50,616 nt of DNA, from NCBI GenBank assembly GCA_025059545.1, contig JANXDJ010000005.1:1-50616 (forward strand). The letters are read 5' to 3'. The stretch is from Archaeoglobaceae archaeon (GTDB lineage Archaea; Halobacteriota; Archaeoglobi; Archaeoglobales; Archaeoglobaceae). Of this stretch, positions 39,895 through 47,737 are shown in pieces; positions within the stretch are counted from its first letter, which is position 1, and every line of letters starts with the position of its first letter. Position numbers and translations under genes: made by a program. Under the pieces are notes generated by a model. It was not told the DNA's origin and made no database searches. It worked only from the letters and a program-made list of their open reading frames with translations.

Positions 39895-41673
39895 GTGAGA
39901 ATAATTGTTATTAGGAAGAGAGAAGATCTCAAAGACTGTGATCTGGCACTCATCGACAGCGAAGACGTTGATCTTTTACGTGAAGCAAGAAAACACAGTA
40001 AATTTGTCGTTTTTTTAGGTAAGAAGTTAGGAGGAACAGAGATTTTTAGTAAAATCGATAATTTAATCTCCGAATACGAGATGTTCAAGTCGATTTTAGA
40101 ACAAATCATTCATCCGATAATTATATTCGATGTAAATGGAGTTCTCTACACAAATCCAAAGGCTAAGGAATATTTCGGATCGGAATTGTCAAAAATAGAA
40201 GTCCTATTGGACTTTTTGTATCCTTATACTCGAGAAAAGGCTTTAGAAAAGATTCATAAAGTTCTAAGAGGGATGAAAGTTGAACCAAGTGAAGAACTTT
40301 TCGTCATGCCAGATGGTAGAAAATTATGGTTCGAATCAAATTTCTCTCTTTTAAATTTTAAGGGAAAAGAGGCTATTCTGCTGACTCTCAGAGATATCAC
40401 AGAGAAAAAGAAATTCGAGGAGAAACTTGAAGAAAGCAACAAGAGATACAAGGAATTCTTCGATAATTCCCTCGATATCATCGCTGTAACAGACCTAAAA
40501 GGTAATTTTGTTGAAGTTAATAAGGCTTTTGAAGATGCTTTTGGATACACAAAAGAGGAAGTGAAAGGGAAAAATTTTGCCGAAGTGTTGAAGCTTGGTA
40601 AGGAAGTAGCGGAGGAGATCTTCAAAAGTTATAACAAGGCTTTTAGAGAAAAAAGGGATCTTATTGGATTAGTGTTCGAAGTTAAAAGGAGGGATGGTAG
40701 AGAAATAATTGTTGAAGGAAACATCAGATTAATAAGAGAAGGATCCAATGTGCTGGGCTTTATTGGGAATTACAGAGACGTTACTGACAGAATTAAACTT
40801 GAAAAGAAGCTTAAAGAAAGCGAAGAAAGATACAGAAAGATATTTGAGAACTCTCCCTCTCTTATTGCACTGGTAGACAAGAGCGGTATTTTTATTGAGG
40901 CAAATCAAGCAATGGTAGAGAGCATAGGTGAGAATCCCGTTGGAAAAAGTCATTACGATCTTTTTTCTAAGGAAGTTGCGGAAAGAAGAATAAATAACAT
41001 GAAAAAGGCTATTGAGGAAGATAAAATAATCTCATTCCAGGATGAAAGAGAAGGGGGGTTCTTTTTCAACCAATACATTCCAATAGAACTGGAAGGAAAG
41101 AAGCATTGTCTGATCATCGCTCAGGAAATCACCGAATTATTGAGACTAAACAATCTTTTGAGAGGAATAGCGCTAATAGGTGAAACTTTGGCAATAGTTA
41201 GAGATCGTGAAAAATTGAAGGAAAGTGTTGAGAAAATTCTTTCAGATTACTCTGCAAAGATCTCAGAAAAACCCGAGGGAATTTATTTTCCTATAACTTA
41301 TGGGGAAAAGAACTATGGCTATCTTTGTGTGAAATCAGCTGGAGAAGAGGAAAGAAGGTTGCTAAAGACTTTAGCAGACGATCTTGCCTTAGTTTTTAAA
41401 TCGATAGAAGACGAAGAAAGAAAGCAGGAGCTTTATGAAAGACTATCTGAGAACATCCGGACTATCGCCTATCTCATAGATGGAATCAGAAATCCTCTTG
41501 CCGTGATGTTGGCGTATGTCGAAATGCTAATTGAGGATGAAAAAGCAAAAGAAAGGGTTTTTCAGCAGATCGACAGAATTCTCAGAATTATGAGAGAACT
41601 CGATGTTTCTTGGATTAGGTCTGAGGAGTTAACTAGTAGTAAAATGATCCAGTCCAATAATTACCTAAATTAG
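39895..41673 (+). CDS. Multi-PAS sensor protein with degenerate histidine-kinase-like end (HTR-like)
   Basis: 592 residues. A short N-terminal receiver-like stretch (1-50), PAS1 (~55-165, IIFDVNGVLYTNPKAKEYF), PAS2 (~185-295, AVTDLKGNFVEVNKAFEDAFGYT), PAS3 (~300-410, ALVDKSGIFIEANQAMVES), a GAF-like region, and a DHp-like helix pair with IDGIRNPLAVMLAY. In a true kinase this box has His where Asp (of IDG) is seen, and no ATPase domain follows. It is therefore probably a sensor or adaptor, of the type called HTR-like in Archaeoglobus. GTG 39895 is preceded by TTTTTAAAA at leaderless distance. Confidence 0.85.
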   Translation: MRIIVIRKREDLKDCDLALIDSEDVDLLREARKHSKFVVFLGKKLGGTEIFSKIDNLISEYEMFKSILEQIIHPIIIFDVNGVLYTNPKAKEYFGSELSKIEVLLDFLYPYTREKALEKIHKVLRGMKVEPSEELFVMPDGRKLWFESNFSLLNFKGKEAILLTLRDITEKKKFEEKLEESNKRYKEFFDNSLDIIAVTDLKGNFVEVNKAFEDAFGYTKEEVKGKNFAEVLKLGKEVAEEIFKSYNKAFREKRDLIGLVFEVKRRDGREIIVEGNIRLIREGSNVLGFIGNYRDVTDRIKLEKKLKESEERYRKIFENSPSLIALVDKSGIFIEANQAMVESIGENPVGKSHYDLFSKEVAERRINNMKKAIEEDKIISFQDEREGGFFFNQYIPIELEGKKHCLIIAQEITELLRLNNLLRGIALIGETLAIVRDREKLKESVEKILSDYSAKISEKPEGIYFPITYGEKNYGYLCVKSAGEEERRLLKTLADDLALVFKSIEDEERKQELYERLSENIRTIAYLIDGIRNPLAVMLAYVEMLIEDEKAKERVFQQIDRILRIMRELDVSWIRSEELTSSKMIQSNNYLN

Positions 41674-41730
41674 GAAAAATTAAAGAGTAATTTGGAAAAA
41701 TATTTATTTTCTCATTACTGATAATTTATC

Positions 41731-43443
41731 ATGTCTGGTGCTGGAAAGACTATAATGGAACTTAGACCTGAGGATGTAGAGAGAATTTGGATTAAGCATT
41801 ATGACAAAGGTGTTCGAGACCACATAGACTATCCTGAAATTCCACTTTATGCTCTGCTTGAAGAAAGTGCTAAGAATTATCCAGATAAACCTGCTTTGAT
41901 ATTTTATGGAAAGAGGGTCACTTATGGAGAGTTAAACGAGCTCTCTAACAAGGTTGCTGGTTATTTATACGACTTGGGAATAAGGAAGGGTAGCAAAGTC
42001 GTGATCGATCTCCCGAACATTCCACAATACGTGATCGCATACTATGGCATCTTGAAATTAGGGGCAACAGTAGTGCAATGCAATCCGCTTTACACTGAGA
42101 GAGAGATAAGATATATAGTTGAGAATAGCGAGGCTGAGGCTGGTTTCTTCTTTGAATCAATATTTCCAAGAATTGAGAAGATCTTGAACGAAGGAAAGCT
42201 TAAAAAAGCAATAATTTGCAAGGCTGAGGATTTTCTACCTTTCCCGCTCAATTATCTCTATCCATTGAAAAAGGAGAAGGTTAAGATACCAAAAAGGGCA
42301 GAAGTTTCTTTCTGGAAGGAAATTGAAAAACACAAGCCATTAAGAGAAAGACCAGAGATAAATCCAAAAGAAGACGTAGCGGTGTTTTTATACACTGGTG
42401 GAACCACTGGAGTTCCAAAAGCGGTTATGAGCACACATTACAATCTCGTAGCAAATACATATCAAGTTCTTGAGTGGCTTCCAGATAAGGATTCACAAAA
42501 AGATGTGTATATAGGTGTTCTACCATACTTCCACAGCTACGGAATGACCACTTCTTTGAATGGACCAATCGCTTTTGGGGCGACGATAGTTCTCGTTCCA
42601 GATCCGAGGGATATAAAGACAATACTGAAGTTCATCCAGAAATACAAGGTCACAATATTCTGTGGTGTTCCAACAATGTATGCAGCAGTTCTGAACTATC
42701 CGGGGAGGAAAAAATACGATATATCTTCGGTGAGAGCATGTATAAGCGGTGCTGCACCATTGCCAATTGAGCTGAAGAAGAATTTTGAAAATGCTACGGG
42801 TGGAAAACTTGTTGAGGGCTATGGGCTAAGCGAGACCTCGCCAGTGACGCATGCAAATCCAATTTATGGTTTGAATAAAGCTGGAAGCATTGGAATTCCG
42901 ATGTCCGACACTTTGGCGGTGGTGATTGACGATGAAGGCAACGTTTTACCAGCTGGTCAAATAGGGGAGCTTGTGATCTATGGTCCTCAAGTCATGAAGG
43001 GATACTGGAAGATGGAAAGTGAAACTGCGAAAGTTCTCGTAAATGGCTGGCTTCTCACAGGAGACATGGCTAAAATGGACGAAGATGGCTACTTCTACAT
43101 AGTTGAAAGAAAGAAAGACATGATCATCGCTGGAGGCTATAACATATATCCAAGAGAGGTTGAAGAAGTGCTCTACGAGCATCCTGCAGTGCTCGAAGCA
43201 GCTGTTATCGGTGTTCCGGATCCTTATAGAGGAGAAACTGTGAAAGCCTTCATAGTTCCTAAGCCTGAGTTCAAGGGAAAGATCAGTGCTGAAGAGATCA
43301 TAAAATTCTGCAAAGACAAGCTTGCTGCATACAAGGTTCCCAAGATCATAGAGTTTAGGGATGAGCTACCAAAATCTGCGGTTGGGAAGATCCTTAGAAG
43401 GGTTTTAAAGGAGGAGGAGACGAAAAAATCAAGTGGCTCCTAA
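41731..43443 (+). CDS. Long-chain acyl-CoA synthetase (AMP-forming ligase)
   Basis: A 570-residue ANL-superfamily ligase that activates fatty (or other carboxylic) acids to acyl-CoA. AMP-binding motif YTGGTTGVPKAVMSTH, LPYFHSYGMT, GYGLSETSPVTHANP, YGPQVMKGYW, GDMAKMDEDGYFYIVERKKD and the catalytic lysine near PKSAVGKILRR. Length and motifs fit long-chain fatty acyl-CoA ligases. The ATG lies after an A-box-like TATTTAT (41700-41707). The genes after it code for cytochromes and a membrane oxidoreductase that could take up electrons from oxidation of the acyl-CoA it makes. Confidence 0.93.
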   Translation: MSGAGKTIMELRPEDVERIWIKHYDKGVRDHIDYPEIPLYALLEESAKNYPDKPALIFYGKRVTYGELNELSNKVAGYLYDLGIRKGSKVVIDLPNIPQYVIAYYGILKLGATVVQCNPLYTEREIRYIVENSEAEAGFFFESIFPRIEKILNEGKLKKAIICKAEDFLPFPLNYLYPLKKEKVKIPKRAEVSFWKEIEKHKPLRERPEINPKEDVAVFLYTGGTTGVPKAVMSTHYNLVANTYQVLEWLPDKDSQKDVYIGVLPYFHSYGMTTSLNGPIAFGATIVLVPDPRDIKTILKFIQKYKVTIFCGVPTMYAAVLNYPGRKKYDISSVRACISGAAPLPIELKKNFENATGGKLVEGYGLSETSPVTHANPIYGLNKAGSIGIPMSDTLAVVIDDEGNVLPAGQIGELVIYGPQVMKGYWKMESETAKVLVNGWLLTGDMAKMDEDGYFYIVERKKDMIIAGGYNIYPREVEEVLYEHPAVLEAAVIGVPDPYRGETVKAFIVPKPEFKGKISAEEIIKFCKDKLAAYKVPKIIEFRDELPKSAVGKILRRVLKEEETKKSSGS

Positions 43444-43462
43444 CTTTTTTATTTTACAATTT
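43444..43462 (+). terminator. T-rich terminator after the acyl-CoA ligase gene
   Basis: CTTTTTTATTTTACAATTT follows the stop codon at once and separates the ligase from the cytochrome operon, which has its own A-box (GTTTATAGC, near 43524-43532). Confidence 0.5.
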
Positions 43463-43573
43463 TTCTCCACTCTTTTGAAAACAAAATTGGTTTCAAAGAC
43501 AGAATGCAATCAAATTGAGAAAAGTTTATAGCTTGGAATATGACGGAAGTTAGAGAACCAAGAAGGTGAAAAG

Positions 43574-43945
43574 ATGAGGTGGACTATACTAATCCCTATC
43601 TTGGCTTTACTTATGCTTGGATGCGTCGAGCAGAAAGCGACGCTTAACGTGGAAAGAAACGTCGTTTACAACTGCCAGTGCCACGAAGAGCCGTGGAAAT
43701 ACGTTAAGCATTATTCAAATGTTTCTAGCTGTAAAGATTGCCATGGAAACGAGATCTTGGCAACCCATAAGAACCTCTCTGGTTGGGTCTGGGATCATGC
43801 CTACAATGCAACTTGCACTCTCTGCCACGATTCATCTCTACTTGCAAACCACATGCCAGATAAATGCGAGATCTGCCATAAGACGATGGTCGAAAGGCAC
43901 AGCAAATATCTAAAAGAATATATTGAACACGGGGTGAAATCATGA
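43574..43945 (+). CDS. Multihaem c-type cytochrome, probable lipoprotein
   Basis: 123 residues. A hydrophobic signal peptide ends in LMLGC (C17), a lipobox-like site, so the protein is probably lipid-anchored on the outer face of the membrane. Three CxxCH haem sites: CKDCH (53-57), CTLCH (81-85), CEICH (98-102). A fourth candidate is CQCH (34-37), one residue short of the standard spacing, preceded by extra His. Several further His residues could be distal ligands. Start ATG 43574 follows AAGGTGAAAAG. It overlaps the next cytochrome gene by 4 nt, so the operon is co-translated. Confidence 0.87.
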   Translation: MRWTILIPILALLMLGCVEQKATLNVERNVVYNCQCHEEPWKYVKHYSNVSSCKDCHGNEILATHKNLSGWVWDHAYNATCTLCHDSSLLANHMPDKCEICHKTMVERHSKYLKEYIEHGVKS

Positions 43946-44343
43946 AGAGGTTTTTATTCGTCTTTTTAATAAGCTTTGTAGTTTTCTTTGCCCCTATAAA
44001 TGCCCAACAAAGCGTTCATACTTGCGACACTTGCCACAGACATGCAGACGTTTATACCGCTCACCTTTCTACTTGGACTAAATGTGCTGACTGTCATGGA
44101 GATCTGCATGCTCTACATTCTTCAAAGGATGCAAGCTGTCAGGATTGCCATGGAGGAAACCCATTCACGATCCTTTGTCATTCGATGCCAAGTGATATGA
44201 ATATACCGACAACAGAAGGTCTTGGTGCTTCATGCGTAAAATGCCATGCGATTGTGACCGAACATCAGGGAGATTGCAAGAGCTGTCATACCGAAGACAT
44301 TAATGTGATCCATAAGGATGCCAACATCTTCGGAGGTGAGTAA
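43942..44343 (+). CDS. Pentahaem c-type cytochrome
   Basis: 133 residues. Signal peptide KRFLFVFLISFVVFFAPINA, then five CxxCH sites at residues 28-32, 48-52, 66-70, 98-102 and 112-116. A stray CH at 79-80 (FTILCH) lacks its first cysteine. The exported protein would carry electrons outside the membrane. Its gene overlaps the previous cytochrome by 4 nt and ends 2 bp before the fused membrane oxidoreductase start, so the three form one unit. Confidence 0.9.
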   Translation: MKRFLFVFLISFVVFFAPINAQQSVHTCDTCHRHADVYTAHLSTWTKCADCHGDLHALHSSKDASCQDCHGGNPFTILCHSMPSDMNIPTTEGLGASCVKCHAIVTEHQGDCKSCHTEDINVIHKDANIFGGE

Positions 44344-44345
44344 AG

Positions 44346-46337
44346 ATGCTTGAATTCATTTATTATGTCTTACTAATCATAGCTTTGGCAATTTTTGCTA
44401 AGGGGCTAAAAGAAAAGATCGATTTTGTCAACAGCGGTCGTCCAAGCTCGGAGCCGAGAACGAACAACAAGCTTAGAAGGTTAAAATACGTGATTGTAGA
44501 TGCTTTTCTTTTGATAAGGCTAATTAAGAGAGAGAAAAAGATGGGCATAGGGCATTTCTTGGTGCTTTGGGGCTTCATAATTCTCTTCATAAACATATTT
44601 GTCTTAATGCTCGCTGCTGTGATGCCGGACTTGTTCAGGAGCAGTTATCAGATCTTTGCATTTTCTCTTAGCGGCTATGAGATCTTCAAATACTTGATGA
44701 CGATCTCAGCAATCCTTTTCTCCTTGGGTCTGCTTTACATGGCTGTAAATCGCTACATTCTTAAGCCATCGAGGTTCGGAAGAAAGTATGATAACGCTAC
44801 TGATGATAACCTTGTATTACTAACCCTGATCTTTGCAGCTATTTTTGGAGTTGCTCTTAAAGAATATTTCAGATTCGCTCCAGACTTTGTGTTCAGAATT
44901 CCAGTAATAGGCTTCAAAATAAGCATTCCAAACGAAATCTTTGTTAATATTCTATGGTTTGCCCATGCGGTGCTAATTCTTGCGATCCTCGCTTTGATTC
45001 CATATACAAAGCTTCTACACATACTCACAGCACCGGTTGCGATCTTCACAAAGACAGAAAGAAAGCCCGGAGTGCTTAGACCAACACCACAAACAGAAGA
45101 CTACGTGGGAATGGTGAAGAGATCCGATCTTACAAGAAGAGATCTGCTTGCCAGCTTAGCATGCATGCGTTGCGGAAGATGTCAAGACAATTGCCCAGCT
45201 TTCAACTCAAAGACGTCGCTTTCACCAATGTTCCTTGTGCAGAATATTAGACACTTAGATAAAATTTTGAAGGACGAAATGCCTATTGGAAAGCCATACG
45301 ACGTTGTGCTCGAAGAAGATGGTGGTGAAGCTCAAGAGCCATTATTGCTCGACAACGTCTTGGACATGCACGCGATATGGGCATGCACGACTTGCAGAGC
45401 CTGCATGGAGATGTGCCCGGTATACATTGAGCAAATGGACATGATCATAGAGATGCGTAGAGGTGTGATCGAAAGCGGAGAAACTCCGCCAGACGTGAGA
45501 GATCTCCTAACGAACATACAGAAGCAGAAGAATCCTTGGGGAGAAGGAAAGTTCAAGAGAGACCAATGGGTGAAGAAAGCTGAGGTTCCAGTGCCAACAG
45601 TTAAAGATAACCCTGAGTTCGAATGGTTATGGTTCGTAGGCTGTGCTCACAGCTTCGACAACAGGAATATCCCAGTTACAGCAAAGCTTGCAAAGATCCT
45701 TAAGGACATTGGCGTTAACTACTCAGTTCTCGGAAGAGATGAAGGCTGTTGTGGAAACGATGTGCGAAGAGTTGGTGAAGAAGGGTTGTTCCAAGTGCTC
45801 AAAGAAGAAAATGTTGCCCAATTTGAGAAATTTGGAGTTAAGAGGATCATCGCAACCTCTCCGCACTGCTTCAACACCCTGAAGAACGAATACGATGGCT
45901 ATGAAACAAAGTTCATCCTTGAAGTGATCTATGAAGCGATAAAGAATGGAAAACTGAAGCTTAAGAAGCCAATAAACAAGACTGTCACCTTCCACGATCC
46001 GTGCTATCTTGGAAGATACAATGGACTTTATGAGTTACCAAGAGAGATCTTGAAGTCAATTCCTGGGCTTAAGCTTGTTGAAATGCCAAGAAACAGAAAC
46101 AGAAGCTTCTGCTGTGGTGCAGGTGGCGGAAATCTTGTCAGAGAGTATCCAGGGCAGTTCAGACCGAACAACTTGAGAGCGAAGGAGGCTGCAGAGACTG
46201 GAGCAGAAGTGCTTGCAGTAGCTTGCCCGTTCTGCATGATCATGCTCGAAGATGGGGTCAAAAGCGAGAAGCTCGAGCAAAAAATAACAGTGCTTGACGT
46301 AATTGAGCTTGTTTACGAATCCGCATACGGACAATAA
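44346..46337 (+). CDS. Fused NarI-like cytochrome b / HdrD-like Fe-S oxidoreductase (EMO or DsrMK-like)
   Basis: 663 residues. The N-terminal third has about five membrane helices with haem-ligand His candidates in IGHFLVLWGF and WFAHAVLIL...LLHILTAP. Then two 4Fe-4S groups: CMRCGRCQDNCPA (~residue 272) and CTTCRACMEMCPV (~346), and two CCG domains: FVGCAH...CCGNDVRR (~467) and DPCYLGRY...CCGAGGGN (~589). This is the layout of EtfAB:menaquinone oxidoreductase (EMO) and of a DsrM-DsrK or HdrE-HdrD fusion. It would move electrons between a cytoplasmic donor and the quinone pool, with the two cytochromes encoded just upstream as partners. The exact donor is inferred. Confidence 0.85.
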   Translation: MLEFIYYVLLIIALAIFAKGLKEKIDFVNSGRPSSEPRTNNKLRRLKYVIVDAFLLIRLIKREKKMGIGHFLVLWGFIILFINIFVLMLAAVMPDLFRSSYQIFAFSLSGYEIFKYLMTISAILFSLGLLYMAVNRYILKPSRFGRKYDNATDDNLVLLTLIFAAIFGVALKEYFRFAPDFVFRIPVIGFKISIPNEIFVNILWFAHAVLILAILALIPYTKLLHILTAPVAIFTKTERKPGVLRPTPQTEDYVGMVKRSDLTRRDLLASLACMRCGRCQDNCPAFNSKTSLSPMFLVQNIRHLDKILKDEMPIGKPYDVVLEEDGGEAQEPLLLDNVLDMHAIWACTTCRACMEMCPVYIEQMDMIIEMRRGVIESGETPPDVRDLLTNIQKQKNPWGEGKFKRDQWVKKAEVPVPTVKDNPEFEWLWFVGCAHSFDNRNIPVTAKLAKILKDIGVNYSVLGRDEGCCGNDVRRVGEEGLFQVLKEENVAQFEKFGVKRIIATSPHCFNTLKNEYDGYETKFILEVIYEAIKNGKLKLKKPINKTVTFHDPCYLGRYNGLYELPREILKSIPGLKLVEMPRNRNRSFCCGAGGGNLVREYPGQFRPNNLRAKEAAETGAEVLAVACPFCMIMLEDGVKSEKLEQKITVLDVIELVYESAYGQ

Positions 46338-46370
46338 ATTTTTATTTTAATTATTTTATTCTAATCTTTT

Positions 46371-46396
46371 AACCAAAACTCTATAACCAAGAACTC
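46371..46396 (+). repeat. Direct repeat flanking the ZIP-gene A-box
   Basis: AACCAAAACTC and AACCAAGAACTC (46371-46381, 46385-46396) lie on each side of and overlap CTATAA. This may be a two-half-site operator for a metal-responsive regulator. Confidence 0.3.
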
Positions 46397-46408
46397 CCTA
46401 AATTTTTC

Positions 46409-47191
46409 GTGCTCCAAAACTTCATCGAATTCGTGATCTCAATAGAAAACGAACTTCTGCTCGCCTTTCTTGCAGGAGCTTTGGTGGCATTTGCCACATT
46501 CCTCGGTTCTCTTTTCGCACTAATACATAGAAAAGCTCCAGAATTTGCAATTGAGTTGAGTTTATCTTTCTCAGCTGGAATAATGCTTGTAGCAGGATTT
46601 CTCAGCCTAATAATGCCATCGATTGAGATGAAAGACTTTAAGACTGCAAGCATCGGAATACTGCTTGGAGTTCTGATTATTCACCTTTTAGACAGATTTT
46701 CCCCACATGAGCACATCATAAAGGGCTACGAAGGACCAGAAGAGTTTAGAAGAAGAATTAAAGTAATTTGGCTGATCTTGATTGCGGTAGTGATCCACAA
46801 CATTCCAGAAGGCTTAGCTGTTGGAACTCTGCTCGTTTACGATGTTGAACAAGGTCTTACGACTGCTTTTGCAATAGCGATTCAAGATGTGCCTGAAGGG
46901 GCGATCGTGGCTTTGCCACTTGCAGTTCTTGGGATAGGGAAATTCAGAGCTATTTTCTATGGAGTTCTAACCGGGATCTCAGAAATGGTGATGGTGCTAT
47001 TAGGGGCTCTTTTCTTCACATTATTTAGCTCTCTGCTTTCATACGGACTCTCATTTGCAGGTGGGGCAATGCTTTACATTGTTGTTAAAGAGATGATCCC
47101 CGAAATTTACAAAAAAGAAGAAGATAATCTTTTAGCCTCTGTTGGCTTCCTTTCTGGCTTTTATCTAATGCTATTCCTTGAAACGATTTAA
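46409..47191 (+). CDS. ZIP-family metal transporter (GufA-like)
   Basis: A 260-residue polytopic membrane protein. Signatures are VIHNIPEGLAVGTLL in TM4 and AIQDVPEGAIVALPL in TM5, the GufA subtype pattern with Gln in place of the second His; eight helices fit. It imports divalent metals such as zinc into the cytoplasm. GTG 46409 is preceded by A-box CTATAA (46381-46386) at leaderless distance. It is convergent with cdhB. Confidence 0.9.
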   Translation: MLQNFIEFVISIENELLLAFLAGALVAFATFLGSLFALIHRKAPEFAIELSLSFSAGIMLVAGFLSLIMPSIEMKDFKTASIGILLGVLIIHLLDRFSPHEHIIKGYEGPEEFRRRIKVIWLILIAVVIHNIPEGLAVGTLLVYDVEQGLTTAFAIAIQDVPEGAIVALPLAVLGIGKFRAIFYGVLTGISEMVMVLLGALFFTLFSSLLSYGLSFAGGAMLYIVVKEMIPEIYKKEEDNLLASVGFLSGFYLMLFLETI

Positions 47192-47195
47192 AAAA

Positions 47196-47732
47196 TTAGA
47201 TTTTGCTGAGTATTTCTTCAAGCATTGTATAGTGCATTTCCTTGTCCTTGGTGAGATTTGTAAAGCTGAACTTTGCATGTGGATGGTAGAATTCGTCGAT
47301 GGCTATAGTTGTCAAATCTGAGAAATGCTTCAACGCTGAGAGCATCCTTGAAAGATAATACGGCAAAAAGCCGAGGAAGAGAACGAGATCGAAGTTCTTT
47401 CCGTTGTATTTGAAGTCTTCGTCGAGTAAGAATTGTGTGATCTGATGTAGAGTGTAGGTTTTAAAGATTGGCTTAACTCCTTGCTCAATTAAAGGCTTGC
47501 TTGAACCACCAGTAGCTATTATTGGAATTCCCTTCTTGTGAAACTTCACCGCAATCTCAACGAGCTTCTGATCCTTTAGCAGTGCTCCACCTGTGATCAG
47601 CACCGGATTCTTTGCCTTCTTTATCATGTTTGCAACAACTACGGGCTTCACAGCTGTTGCTTCTTTGGAGACTTGGAGATCGGCAACGTTGTAACGCTTT
47701 GCGATCGGGAATTTTTCCTCTTTGCTTATCAT
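47196..47732 (-). CDS. cdhB: CODH/ACS epsilon subunit CdhB
   Basis: 178 residues from ATG 47732, which has AGGAGGTGA well placed inside the cdhA stop. Conserved parts are MIKKAKNPVLITGGALL, PIIATGGSSK and FLGFLPYYLSRMLSALKH (CdhB family). It forms the alpha2-epsilon2 CO dehydrogenase with CdhA. It is the last gene of the cdhAB pair; no cdhC, D or E follows, since the next gene downstream is the convergent ZIP gene. Confidence 0.93.
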   Translation of the reverse strand: MISKEEKFPIAKRYNVADLQVSKEATAVKPVVVANMIKKAKNPVLITGGALLKDQKLVEIAVKFHKKGIPIIATGGSSKPLIEQGVKPIFKTYTLHQITQFLLDEDFKYNGKNFDLVLFLGFLPYYLSRMLSALKHFSDLTTIAIDEFYHPHAKFSFTNLTKDKEMHYTMLEEILSKI

Positions 47733-47737
47733 TTCCC

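Noticed and set aside
39895..41673. Calling the PAS protein a histidine kinase
   Set aside because: No His at the H-box and no ATPase domain are visible; sensor or adaptor is more accurate.
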